DNA of 41,914 nucleotides, taken from positions 1 to 41,914 of the IMG/VR virus record IMGVR_UViG_3300023172_000062. One strand, given 5' to 3'. This DNA is from a virus. This document shows positions 1 to 7,805 of the stretch, piece by piece. Every line of letters begins with the position of its first letter. Within the stretch, counting starts at the first letter, position 1. Under the pieces are notes generated by a model. It saw only the letters and a list, made by a program, of their open reading frames with translations, was not told the origin of the DNA and ran no database searches. The position numbers and the translations under genes were made by a program.

Positions 1-2868
1 TTTCTTGTTAAGTTTATTGTGTTTTATCTCGTCGTGAAACAAAAGCTCATCAATTGTATCAAAAGGTCTGTGCATCAGCACCTCGTCAATTGCTTTCTCT
101 CCCAAGCCTTTGATGGAAAGGAGAGGCTGAACCAAGGTCTTGTCATCCAAGATAGCCCAATGCCTTTCCGACTTGTTGATGCTGACCTCTTGAATGTCAA
201 AGCCCAAACCTTTTGCAATAGAGATTGCCTTCTCTTTCCTGCTTTCTGGCTCCTTATCTAGGAACGCTGCCATCCATTCCACAGGATAGTAATATGATAA
301 CCAAGCGCATTGGTAAGAAAGCATAGAATAAGAAACAGCATGCGACTTATTAAAACCATATCCCGAAAAGTATTCGAAAGTTTTCCACAACTTTTCTGCA
401 TCACCGTTTGGGATTTTCTTTTCAGAACATCCGCGAATGAACTTTTTGTATATCTTGTCTTTCTCTTCATGACCTTTGCCCGTTCCTTTCTTTGTCAGAA
501 GTTTGCGAAGTTTGTTACCCTCATCCAAAGAAACGTTCTTGCCCAACTTGTGAGCTAGCAAAGCAATCTGCTCTTGAAAGATCAGGAAGCCGTGAGTTTC
601 TTTTGTTACTTCTTCAACAATCGGATGAATGTATTCAACATGTTTCAAGCCTTCTTTTGCATCCACATATTCTTGATCAACGCCGGCTGATAGGGGACCG
701 GGGCGAAAGATCGAAGTGATAGCAGAAATATCAATGATGCTGTTAGGTTTTGCTTTAACACAAAAGTTTTGCGCTCCTGTTTCTGTGAACTGGAATGTCC
801 CAGCGAAGTTGCCTTTGTGGAAAACATTCTCATAAACTTCCTTGTCTTTAATGTCCATCACGTCCGGATGCAAGTGTTTGTTGTAGAACTCTTTAATGTC
901 ATTGAAAGAAACGTCTTTCTTTCCCTGCCTAGTCAGGATATGCTCAATGCAAGATTCAATCATCCGAAGCGAAGCCAATCCAAGAATATCAAACTTGATG
1001 AAGCCAAGAGGCTCCAAGTGACGAACGTTCTGACCTTCCGACCAAGGAGTTTGACGAACGCCACCGTTCTTGATCAGAGGCATATATTTATCTAAGTTCT
1101 CTCCGACCACCACGCCCCCTGCGTGTCTTGAACATGATCGAACCTGCCCATACAATTGCAAGACGTGCGTCTTAACGTTTGGGTACTTCTGCAAGAAAGC
1201 TTTCAAGGAATCAGAGTACTCCATCACTTCTTCAAAAGTCGGGGTGTAAACACCCGCCTTTATGCCGTGAACTTGCTTTGCAATCGGCGTAGCTTCCTTC
1301 AGCATCCTGCTGGTAACAGGGTTGACTTCCGTAAAGGGAATGTCATAGAACTTTGCAATGTCCTTGATCAGGGAACGAAGCTGCAAAGTGTTCCAGTTCG
1401 AAATAGGGACAACAACATCATCACCCCACTCTTGAATAAACATATCCTTCAAAGCCATAGGGTCGGAAACGTCATAGTCAATGTCAGGATAGTCTGTCGC
1501 ATCTTTGCGAAGAAAGCGTGAGAACAGAAGACCCCACTTGATTGGATCAATCTGCGTGATACCCAGAACATAAGCAACCAAAGAACCAGCAGCAGAGCCG
1601 CGTCCGGCTCCTGTCAACTGATACTCCAATGCTTTATCGGAGATTGCTTTCATCGTCAAGAAATACTTTGAGAAGCCACGAGAAGAAATAACAGTCACCT
1701 CCTCTTTCAAGCGAGCAACATAATCTCTCTTCTTGTCCAGTCCTTTAGCCTTCAAACCTTCAAAACAAAGTTCAATTAGAGCTTGGTCTTCGTCCTTTCC
1801 TTCTGGGACGACAAAGTCTGGCAGTCGAACAGTTGCATCTGGTTCAAAGTCTTCAACCAACTCATGAGCAATGTAGTAAGTGTTCTCAATACTTTGTCGA
1901 ACATCTTCATCGTTGTATTCGTGACCGGAAAGTTTGGAATACTTCAAGTAAGATTCAAAGACTTGATCTCCGTTCTTTGGATACAACTCATAGCCAATCT
2001 CATCAACAGACTGCGGAAGCTCGTCAGACAGCCAGTCTGGCTTCTTCGACATTCCAAGCCAGCCGAGCCTCTTGTAAAGTTCGCGGTCTTTCCAAAGCTC
2101 TGGTCGAGCGTAGTGAGAGTCCACAGTCGAGATCAGCTTGATGCCATATTCCTTGGAAAGCTCAATGATACATTTATTAAGCTTGTGTTGCTCTGGAATG
2201 TTGTTCCATTGAAGTTCTGCAAAGTATCTTTCTTTGCCAAAGATATCAATAAAGTCTTCAACAACGGGACGCATCAAGGCCACAAGCTCTTCGTGACTAG
2301 CTTCAGGGTTGTCCCAGACAACCTGTGCGAAAGGCCCACTGATGCAAGTAGTAGAGCAGATCAAACCTTCATTGTATTCTTTCAAAAGCTTTAGATCGAT
2401 ACGAGGCTTACGATAAAAGTATTTATCTTCGTGAGAAGTGGAAACCAACTTGAAAAGGTTGTTCAATCCCTTTTGGTTCTGTGCGATCAAGAGGAGGTGG
2501 TTGTAGGTGCGAACACGGTTCTTTCCTTCGGAAGCTTCCATGTTAACACCCTTTGCCTTTTCTTTTTTCTTCTTTTCATTCGCAGCATCAAAAGCTTCTT
2601 GCCACTCTTCAACATCTTTGATGTAATAAGCTTCGCAACCAAAGAGAGGTTTGAATGTTCTTCCTTCTTTGTTCATCTTCTTTGCGTGAAGAAGCTGCCA
2701 AGAGAAGCCATTCATGTTTCCGTGATCGGTCAAAGCCATTGCATCCATGCCGTTCTCATAGGCAAAGTCCATATGATCACTTGGGTAACCAAGAGCGTCG
2801 AAGGGTGAGCCAGCAACAGAGTGAGCGTGAAGTCCGACAAACTTAAGTTTTGATTTTACTCTTTCCAT
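1..2868 (-). CDS. dnaE: DNA polymerase III alpha subunit (DnaE-type), 3' end outside window
   Basis: Family C replicative polymerase that extends DNA primers at the fork. The frame is open for 956 codons from an ATG at 2868 (ribosome site TAGGAG) and runs off the window edge, so the C-terminus is missing. An N-terminal PHP domain begins with GLHAHS and continues through ALTDHGNMNG. The palm carries GRGSAAGS near residue 420, PDIDYD with D462 and D464, and KFDILGL with D627; these are the three expected catalytic aspartates. SRHAGGVVV and YGFNKSHAVSYS are further DnaE hallmarks. No DnaQ/PolC exonuclease insertion is seen. It is the last visible gene of the operon starting near 7.7 kb. DnaE in a phage with T4-like virion genes is unusual, because T4 uses the family B gp43. 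Identification is secure; its role as main replicase is inference. Confidence 0.97.
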   Translation of the reverse strand, partial: MERVKSKLKFVGLHAHSVAGSPFDALGYPSDHMDFAYENGMDAMALTDHGNMNGFSWQLLHAKKMNKEGRTFKPLFGCEAYYIKDVEEWQEAFDAANEKKKKEKAKGVNMEASEGKNRVRTYNHLLLIAQNQKGLNNLFKLVSTSHEDKYFYRKPRIDLKLLKEYNEGLICSTTCISGPFAQVVWDNPEASHEELVALMRPVVEDFIDIFGKERYFAELQWNNIPEQHKLNKCIIELSKEYGIKLISTVDSHYARPELWKDRELYKRLGWLGMSKKPDWLSDELPQSVDEIGYELYPKNGDQVFESYLKYSKLSGHEYNDEDVRQSIENTYYIAHELVEDFEPDATVRLPDFVVPEGKDEDQALIELCFEGLKAKGLDKKRDYVARLKEEVTVISSRGFSKYFLTMKAISDKALEYQLTGAGRGSAAGSLVAYVLGITQIDPIKWGLLFSRFLRKDATDYPDIDYDVSDPMALKDMFIQEWGDDVVVPISNWNTLQLRSLIKDIAKFYDIPFTEVNPVTSRMLKEATPIAKQVHGIKAGVYTPTFEEVMEYSDSLKAFLQKYPNVKTHVLQLYGQVRSCSRHAGGVVVGENLDKYMPLIKNGGVRQTPWSEGQNVRHLEPLGFIKFDILGLASLRMIESCIEHILTRQGKKDVSFNDIKEFYNKHLHPDVMDIKDKEVYENVFHKGNFAGTFQFTETGAQNFCVKAKPNSIIDISAITSIFRPGPLSAGVDQEYVDAKEGLKHVEYIHPIVEEVTKETHGFLIFQEQIALLAHKLGKNVSLDEGNKLRKLLTKKGTGKGHEEKDKIYKKFIRGCSEKKIPNGDAEKLWKTFEYFSGYGFNKSHAVSYSMLSYQCAWLSYYYPVEWMAAFLDKEPESRKEKAISIAKGLGFDIQEVSINKSERHWAILDDKTLVQPLLSIKGLGEKAIDEVLMHRPFDTIDELLFHDEIKHNKLNKK

Positions 2869-2877
2869 TTAATACTC

Positions 2878-3135
2878 CTATTTGGATCTTTTTATGTCTC
2901 TTTTCAAATACACAACAGCGTCTTCAATTTCTTCAACAGAGAAAGCAATGTCTTCCAACATTCTTTCAATTGAGCCTAATCTAGTGTTGTTGAGGTATTC
3001 ATTATAGCACTCTTCACAGATTGTGTCAATCAAAACTTGCTCGTCGTAGTTTAAATCTGCGTAACTTCTAGGCATCTCTGCGTCAATTTTGAGTTGGTTT
3101 ATGATCCGATCATAAACTTTGTCTGGTTCAAGCAT
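2878..3135 (-). CDS. small acidic protein of unknown function
   Basis: An 85-residue soluble, charged protein I do not recognise, rich in Asp, Glu and Ile, with a central CEEC pair. An upstream in-frame start at 3210 would lie deep inside the preceding gene. The ATG at 3135 sits just before that gene's TGA at 3128 (8-base overlap), which suggests coupled translation, so I chose it. It lies 9 bases before dnaE in the same operon. It might be a small partner of the polymerase, but only position suggests this. Confidence 0.7.
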   Translation of the reverse strand: MLEPDKVYDRIINQLKIDAEMPRSYADLNYDEQVLIDTICEECYNEYLNNTRLGSIERMLEDIAFSVEEIEDAVVYLKRDIKRSK

Positions 3136-3976
3136 CTTCTTCCTCCTCTTTAAAAAGCTCTCCAAAAGAATATGACGCAACAAAGCCGGGCTTATGAAGC
3201 TCTGCTGCAAAATCTGTTCGCATATACTCCATGTAGCCCTCCCACTTTCTTATGTCATATGTCTTTCCAATTTCAAAATCACGATCTATTGTAGCAGAAT
3301 TAAAGATTTTGTCAAGAGGTATTTTTATGCTTGCTTCAACCATTGAATTTTCTTCATAAAATTCATAGGCCAGTTCATCATATTTCTCTTTTGCTTCGAT
3401 ACAATCCTTGTAAGTGATAGTAAAAGGAACGTTGACACCATCTTTGTATGTTTTACCTTCTGATTTAAAAGCAAAGTTTATGTCTTGCTTCATATGCTTC
3501 TTCTCGTATATTGCATCATAATAATCACATACCAAATAAGGATCAATAATAAGAAAGCGATCAGGCAAAGTCCACTTGGAGATCAATCCAGACATCTCAT
3601 ATGCCTCCAAGCAGCCGTGAAGCACAGACCAAGAAGGGCATTCTGCTTTGTGTCTATCTTTGATATGAACCGGAACGTAATAAATTGGGACTGTATGTTT
3701 AGTATCTCTTCTCTCCAGAAGAAAGGTGCTTGGATGTCTTAATCTCTCTCCAACAACCTTTTTGATTAGAGGTTGCATATTCTTGTTACAGACAAGCCAA
3801 ATTGAACTAACGCCCATAAAACAAGCATCTGCTACGACGCGCTGTATTGCTGTGAATGATTTTCCTACCGGTTGAAGGGCGGGATGCCAAGGGAAGCGAT
3901 AATCTGTCTTCTGATCAGTTATTGGAATGACTGCGACGACATTTGCTATCATTGCGTCAAAGTATGGTTTTTCCAT
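3128..3976 (-). CDS. nucleotidyltransferase-like (GT-A fold) protein of unknown substrate
   Basis: A 282-residue soluble protein. The N-terminal half reads like a sugar-nucleotidyltransferase fold: a hydrophobic first strand (VVAVIPIT), then PALQPVGKSF, then a helix and second strand (VSSIWLVCNKNMQPLIKKVV). Later segments RFLIIDPYLV and VPIYYVPVH also fit alternating beta/alpha structure. The usual glycine-rich nucleotide loop (GGxGTR) is absent, replaced by ITDQKTDYRF, so catalytic activity is doubtful. My recollection is that similar uncharacterised proteins occur in marine T4-like phages; I could not check this. The gene overlaps both neighbours (20 bases with the upstream gene, 8 with the downstream one). 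An alternative is a binding protein that keeps the fold without the reaction. Confidence 0.8.
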   Translation of the reverse strand: MEKPYFDAMIANVVAVIPITDQKTDYRFPWHPALQPVGKSFTAIQRVVADACFMGVSSIWLVCNKNMQPLIKKVVGERLRHPSTFLLERRDTKHTVPIYYVPVHIKDRHKAECPSWSVLHGCLEAYEMSGLISKWTLPDRFLIIDPYLVCDYYDAIYEKKHMKQDINFAFKSEGKTYKDGVNVPFTITYKDCIEAKEKYDELAYEFYEENSMVEASIKIPLDKIFNSATIDRDFEIGKTYDIRKWEGYMEYMRTDFAAELHKPGFVASYSFGELFKEEEEDA

Positions 3977-4733
3977 TTAACACCTCCTTGTAATACGAAT
4001 TTTCAAATGTTATTCTCTTACCTGTCTCTACTTTGTGTTTTTGTATCTTTACGACATCTCTGTGCATATGCTCTAGTTTTATTGGTTTATAATATTTCCT
4101 GCCGTTATAGACTGTTGCGATCCTATCAGTTCTATACCCTTCTTCTTTTAGCCTCGCCAACACTGTCAATCGAAAGATCGAGCCTTCTAGGTCTGCATCA
4201 TTCAACTCACTGCCTTCAAGATAAGACAAGATCGCTATGTCTTTTTCATTCTTGTTGTGGTTGTCGCGACTTGTTGAGTGTAAGAAGATCTTGTTGATCA
4301 CTCTGTTATCATCCTCAAAAACAAGATCTTCCTCAATCAAACCTTCTTCGTTGTATATACCTGTTCTTAATTTAAGCCAATCAACAACCTTATTACACAA
4401 CAATTCTGTTTCCAAAACTTGGAATTGATCTGAAATAATCTGAACATAATCAAAAACAAAACAATGATTAAATTCAAATTCCTTTGAGGCTTTTCCATCA
4501 TGGAAAGAAATAAGATTATCTTCTATTTTGATTGAAGGATTGAAATCAGAAAGGGTAGAAACCAACCCCTTCAAAGAATGCCAGTAAAGCATTTCTGATC
4601 TTTCTTCTTCTTTGGTATGGTCAAAGAAGAAGAAAGGAAGGGGCTTGGTTCTAATAATTGGTAGGTTGTTTTGAACAGCGAACTTAACCGCTTTATGAGA
4701 AGAGCCAATAACTATTTTGTCACACTTGATCAT
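3957..4733 (-). CDS. conserved-looking phage protein of unknown function
   Basis: A 258-residue soluble protein. It opens with CDKIVIGSSHKAVKFAVQNN, a beta-turn-alpha pattern like the start of a Rossmann-type fold, but lacks the full GxGxxG dinucleotide motif. A later YCH-free aromatic region (VVDWLKLRTG) and a basic C-terminus follow; there are no membrane segments. I recall uncharacterised proteins of this shape in marine T4-like phages next to the nucleotidyltransferase-like protein, as here, but cannot confirm it. It starts by ATGA overlap with the thyX stop and overlaps the next gene by 20 bases, so it belongs to the same operon. No function is assigned. Confidence 0.78.
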   Translation of the reverse strand: MIKCDKIVIGSSHKAVKFAVQNNLPIIRTKPLPFFFFDHTKEEERSEMLYWHSLKGLVSTLSDFNPSIKIEDNLISFHDGKASKEFEFNHCFVFDYVQIISDQFQVLETELLCNKVVDWLKLRTGIYNEEGLIEEDLVFEDDNRVINKIFLHSTSRDNHNKNEKDIAILSYLEGSELNDADLEGSIFRLTVLARLKEEGYRTDRIATVYNGRKYYKPIKLEHMHRDVVKIQKHKVETGKRITFENSYYKEVLNGKTIL

Positions 4734-5446
4734 TTATCCTCTTTGTTGATCTCTCTATACGCTCTAACAGTAACGGGCCAAAGGTCTTCTGCAATCTCCA
4801 AACAAGCTTCGGCTGCTTTTTGAATTTCCCATTGCGCTCCTTCGTGTGTGCGAAGGCCAATAAACTTAAGAAGGTTGTTTAGATCGACTGTGCCATAATA
4901 TTCTGTGTACATGTTTTGAGGAAGCACTCCCCTTGCTTGCTCCCTACAAATGCCTTTGTCAATCAATTCATTGAAAAGCTTCAACGATCTTGTGTGATGA
5001 TCTTGAATTACTAAATTAGCCGGAGCAGCATACCCCAAATATCTTGAATAAACATTGGGATTGACCAATTCATCTTCATTGCTAGCTTGCCTGTTAGACT
5101 TATGTTGAGTTCTGAATTGGGTCGGCTCATAAAACTCAATGTTGAAGTCTGTATATCTTCTGGAAATCTCATTGTACTTCCAAGTACGATGGCGATGATG
5201 CTGCGAGCGGACAAAAAGCGGAACTTTAAACCGAAACGTAACATTGTTGTGTTCCAAAGTAGAAGTATGCTTGTGTTTGATCAAATATTTAATCAGCTTT
5301 TGATCTTTCAGATCCATAATCTCTTTGTGTTTGCCAAAGCTCACGCGAGCAGAGTTGACGACTGTAAGGTCGGTTCCCATATGCTCAACAAACTCAACTT
5401 TGCCAATGCCGTCTCCGTACAGTTCAATTGATTTAGAATATTTCAA
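4730..5446 (-). CDS. thyX: flavin-dependent thymidylate synthase ThyX
   Basis: Converts dUMP to dTMP with methylenetetrahydrofolate, using reduced FAD rather than folate as reductant. The diagnostic RHRX7S motif is present: R85-H86-R87 then S95, within RHRTWKYNEIS. Upstream, HKHTSTLEHNNVTFRF matches the family's conserved HxxxxEHxxFxF region, and the C-terminal RGVLPQNMYTEYYGTVDLNNLLKFIGLR matches the substrate-binding helix region. At 238 residues it has normal length. It overlaps neighbours by 4 bases on both sides (ATGA). With the class II ribonucleotide reductase and the PyrF-like gene it forms a nucleotide supply set for an AT-rich genome. Confidence 0.97.
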   Translation of the reverse strand: MKYSKSIELYGDGIGKVEFVEHMGTDLTVVNSARVSFGKHKEIMDLKDQKLIKYLIKHKHTSTLEHNNVTFRFKVPLFVRSQHHRHRTWKYNEISRRYTDFNIEFYEPTQFRTQHKSNRQASNEDELVNPNVYSRYLGYAAPANLVIQDHHTRSLKLFNELIDKGICREQARGVLPQNMYTEYYGTVDLNNLLKFIGLRTHEGAQWEIQKAAEACLEIAEDLWPVTVRAYREINKEDK

Positions 5447-5730
5447 TTTTCTTCTCCCAGTGCCATTCTCAAAAGTTTTTTCATGTCTTCGTCAACAGGG
5501 TAAACATTATCACACCTGATCGGCTTCGCTTGGTAATATTCATAAAACCCCTGCTTTGCTTCCTCAAAGCATTTTTCAAATTGCTTGTTTGGAAACCAAT
5601 CCACAACATAATATTTCCAATCAGTGGAGTTCTCTCCGTTCCAACCTTCTCTGGTAGTTGTGCCGGTAATCCTTCCAAAGCGAAGAACATGCGTTGAATA
5701 AATTGTATATACAATATCTCCCACTTTCAT
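5443..5730 (-). CDS. small protein, SH3-like start, unknown function
   Basis: A 95-residue protein opening MKVGDIVYTIYSTHVLRFGRITGTT, a pattern typical of small beta-barrel (SH3- or KOW-like) domains, followed by a tryptophan- and tyrosine-rich middle (DWKYYVVDWFPN) and a helical end. No catalytic motif is visible. Both ends overlap neighbours by 4 bases, so it is translationally coupled between the GroES-like gene and thyX. The fold is a guess from the pattern; no function is assigned. Confidence 0.75.
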   Translation of the reverse strand: MKVGDIVYTIYSTHVLRFGRITGTTTREGWNGENSTDWKYYVVDWFPNKQFEKCFEEAKQGFYEYYQAKPIRCDNVYPVDEDMKKLLRMALGEEN

Positions 5731-5990
5731 TGAACCACCCCCAGAAGATAATTTTCTTGAATTAGGTGATAAGTTTCACCCAATGCTTTAACTTCTCTAA
5801 TCATTGTTTTCTCTACAACAACTTTAGAACCAACTGGGACGCTAGTTGTACAATTGTCACTAGCCTGCAAAATCTCCACAACAACTAGGGGATCTTCTTC
5901 CTTTCTGTAATTGTCCGGAAGAAGAACAGCAGATTGTTCTTTCTTTTTGTCTTCTTTCTTAACCAAATAATGTCTGTTTAACGGCTTCAT
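5727..5990 (-). CDS. GroES/gp31-like co-chaperonin
   Basis: An 87-residue protein with the Cpn10 layout: a first strand (PLNRHYLVKK), a mobile-loop-sized charged segment, AVLLPDNYRKEEDPLVVVEILQ, then VPVGSKVVVEK and a final LIQENYLLGVV strand equivalent to the GroES C-terminus. Such proteins cap host GroEL; T4 gp31 does so to fold the capsid protein gp23. I chose the ATG at 5990 because AGGAGG lies just upstream; an in-frame ATG at 6014 would sit inside the methylase gene. It lies 8 bases after the methylase gene. Sequence identity to GroES is modest, so this is a family call from pattern rather than certain homology. Confidence 0.75.
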   Translation of the reverse strand: MKPLNRHYLVKKEDKKKEQSAVLLPDNYRKEEDPLVVVEILQASDNCTTSVPVGSKVVVEKTMIREVKALGETYHLIQENYLLGVVQ

Positions 5991-5998
5991 TTTTCCTC

Positions 5999-6988
5999 CT
6001 AGTAGTTTGTGCAAATAATATGAACAGCAGAATAAGAATGAGAATCTCTTTTTTCTTTGTCAACTCTTTCAAAAGATATATTATTGATTCCAAGCTTTTG
6101 CAAACTTTTCACAGCAGCATTTGCTTTCTTGGCGTCCTTGTCTTTCAAGGGCTCTGTGACATCCTTCTCAGAAACAACAACATATTCTACCCCATCTTCT
6201 ACTTCTTTTTTTCTATATTTAACGCCATAATTGTGTTCGTACTCCTTTTTGATGTAGCCATCGTACAGTTTACTAGTAAATTCATCTTTGTTGATAATAA
6301 TCAACGCTCTTGTTTTCGTTGTTTTAAACCAGTTGGCTAGCTCTTCTTGCTCTTTGTCTAGAAACTCGCCATTCGGATGGTACTTTGTAAATTCCCTAGT
6401 GTAAGGGGGATCTATAAAAACAAAGTCATTTGGCCCACAATTTTTAACAGCGTCTTTCCAATCTCCATGAAGTATCTCTGTATTGTTCAATAAAGTTGTA
6501 AGCTTTTTAACATCCGTATCAAATGTTTTAAATGTCTTGTAATAGCCATATGGAACGTTGAATTTTCCATCTTTGTTGAACCTGAGCATGCCGCCATAAC
6601 TAAGCTGCCTAAGTGTATAAAACCTAACGGCATTCTCAAAATCGCTAGCAACCTCACCATCTCTAACATCATAAAAATACTTTTTAGCTACATCTTTGTA
6701 GTCGTCTTTAGACTGTGCATTTAAAGCCTTGACATCTTTATTATAATCAGACGTTATTGAATTAAGATGATCAGCTAGTTTTTTAGGATCGCTTTTACAA
6801 ACGTTATAAAAGTTAATCAAATCAAAATAGCTATCATTGATAATGCACTTATCATGCTCCAAGTTTAACCAGAGAGCGCCGCCTCCAATGAATGGTTCGC
6901 AATATGTTTCATATTTTTCTGGCATCCACTCTTTAATCGAATTCAATTCTCGTCTTTTTCCACCAGACCACTTAAACATCGGAATCAT
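5999..6988 (-). CDS. DNA adenine N6-methyltransferase, Dam (D12) family
   Basis: Transfers methyl from S-adenosylmethionine to adenine N6. The N-terminus FKWSGGKRRE is the Dam family's first motif. EPFIGGGALW (31-40) is the FxGxG cofactor site, and DPPY at 193-196 in FIDPPYTREF is the catalytic motif. Its 329 residues are slightly longer than typical Dam, with a lysine-rich C-terminal extension. The start overlaps the preceding nuclease gene by 4 bases (ATGA), so nuclease and methylase are co-translated. Recognition site cannot be read from sequence; Dam-family enzymes often modify GATC. It may protect phage DNA from its own nuclease, from host restriction, or both. Confidence 0.95.
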   Translation of the reverse strand: MIPMFKWSGGKRRELNSIKEWMPEKYETYCEPFIGGGALWLNLEHDKCIINDSYFDLINFYNVCKSDPKKLADHLNSITSDYNKDVKALNAQSKDDYKDVAKKYFYDVRDGEVASDFENAVRFYTLRQLSYGGMLRFNKDGKFNVPYGYYKTFKTFDTDVKKLTTLLNNTEILHGDWKDAVKNCGPNDFVFIDPPYTREFTKYHPNGEFLDKEQEELANWFKTTKTRALIIINKDEFTSKLYDGYIKKEYEHNYGVKYRKKEVEDGVEYVVVSEKDVTEPLKDKDAKKANAAVKSLQKLGINNISFERVDKEKRDSHSYSAVHIICTNY

Positions 6989-7572
6989 TTTACTTCTCCT
7001 TTTGAGTATTTACCCATCCAAGCCCACATATCTTTGTATTCTTTCTCTGTCATATCCAAGCCAATATCGTCAAAAAAAGACTTCACACCAACCGTTACAT
7101 CTTCTTGCCCTTCTTTAAAATATTTATATCCGGCTGCTTCCCACATGGTTGGGACGAGTATCTTTCCAGCAAATCTTTCTCTATCAAGACTTTGTTTAGA
7201 AAGATGTTCCGCAACAAGATCAAGCTTTTGAATAACTGCTGGATTTTTTTCTGTGTCAAAATCAATATTACACTTAATTTCATAATATTTATTACTATAG
7301 GCTAGATCAATCTGCACTTTATTTTTCTTTCCCGGGATCGTTACGTGGTCTAATTCATGATAATTAACTTTGTTACTTTCTTTTGCTAGCCTATTAAATA
7401 CTTTTTCAATAATATTTCCAGCCTTAATGCATACAGACTGTATGGAAAACCCCTGCTGTTCTGGGAACAGCAGTCCTTTTGCACTAACCTTGATGGTTTG
7501 TTTTTTTTGAAAATTTACCCTTCTAACTTCCTCTTTCCAAATTTGTTTTGCCTGTTTTACACTAATTGACAT
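6985..7572 (-). CDS. PD-(D/E)XK nuclease, candidate type II restriction endonuclease
   Basis: A 195-residue protein coupled by ATGA overlap to the Dam-type methylase. The segment VQIDLAYSNKYYEIKC holds D89, E98 and K100 in the D-x8-ExK arrangement of PD-(D/E)XK nucleases. E56 in a preceding helix (GNIIEKVFN) matches the extra acidic residue common in this fold. I chose the ATG at 7572 because AAAGGAG lies just upstream; an in-frame ATG at 7650 has no such support. It is the first gene after a sigma70-like promoter with a palindrome over its -10. The call as restriction enzyme rests on the nuclease motif plus the methylase neighbour; a non-specific nuclease for host DNA breakdown is the main alternative. 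Confidence 0.75.
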   Translation of the reverse strand: MSISVKQAKQIWKEEVRRVNFQKKQTIKVSAKGLLFPEQQGFSIQSVCIKAGNIIEKVFNRLAKESNKVNYHELDHVTIPGKKNKVQIDLAYSNKYYEIKCNIDFDTEKNPAVIQKLDLVAEHLSKQSLDRERFAGKILVPTMWEAAGYKYFKEGQEDVTVGVKSFFDDIGLDMTEKEYKDMWAWMGKYSKGEVK

Positions 7573-7578
7573 GTCTTC

Positions 7579-7602
7579 TTTCTCCTTTGTGTCGTTAACA
7601 GC
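7579..7602 (-). repeat. 24-base leader element, copy 1
   Basis: Just before the nuclease start. It reads GCTGTTAAC, then G, then ACACAAAGGAGAAA. The SSB gene leader (16373-16396) carries the same element, differing only at the tenth base. It contains the ribosome binding site and may carry shared translational control. Confidence 0.6.
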
Positions 7603-7675
7603 TAATTTGTCAAAACAGTTCTTAAGCACGTTGCCTATCATGAAACACAACCCACTCTTTTCTGTCTCGACTTTA

Positions 7676-7700
7676 TGTCACAATTATATCAATTGTGACA
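7676..7700. promoter_or_regulatory. perfect inverted repeat, candidate operator
   Basis: Two perfect 10-base arms, TGTCACAATT and AATTGTGACA, flank a 5-base centre. The repeat covers the -10 box and probable transcription start of the promoter at 7683-7711, the usual place for a repressor site. No C-protein gene is seen next to the nuclease/methylase pair, so the binding protein would be encoded elsewhere or by the host. Confidence 0.7.
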
Positions 7701-7711
7701 ACTTTTGTCAA
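7683..7711 (-). promoter_or_regulatory. sigma70-type promoter for the nuclease-methylase-thyX-dnaE operon
   Basis: A consensus -35 TTGACA (7706-7711) and consensus -10 TATAAT (7683-7688) are separated by exactly 17 bases. It lies just after the terminator of the preceding operon and about 110 bases before the nuclease start. Downstream genes overlap or nearly abut as far as dnaE, so this is the only promoter I see for all nine. Confidence 0.88.
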
Positions 7712-7745
7712 GGTTTTTATTTTAAATAATCTCCAACTCAAACAA

Positions 7746-7781
7746 AAAGACCCCTACATTATAGCAAATGTAGGGGTCTTT
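7746..7781 (-). terminator. rho-independent terminator after nrdJ
   Basis: A 15-base perfect stem (7746-7760 with 7767-7781) has a 6-base loop and is followed on the minus strand by a T-rich tract. It sits 25 bases after the nrdJ stop and insulates it from the promoter at 7683-7711. The stem core is GACCCCTACA. Confidence 0.92.
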
Positions 7782-7805
7782 GTCAACACTTTGTTTAAGC
7801 TTTTG

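Noticed and set aside
1783-2394. Long plus-strand open frame of about 200 codons
   Set aside because: It lies wholly inside the well-supported dnaE gene on the other strand, has no ribosome site and its protein looks random. Other plus-strand frames, such as 28951-30315 inside the sheath gene, were rejected for the same reason.
7573-7650. Longer nuclease start at 7650
   Set aside because: No ribosome site precedes it, whereas the ATG at 7572 has AAAGGAG and follows the shared leader element.
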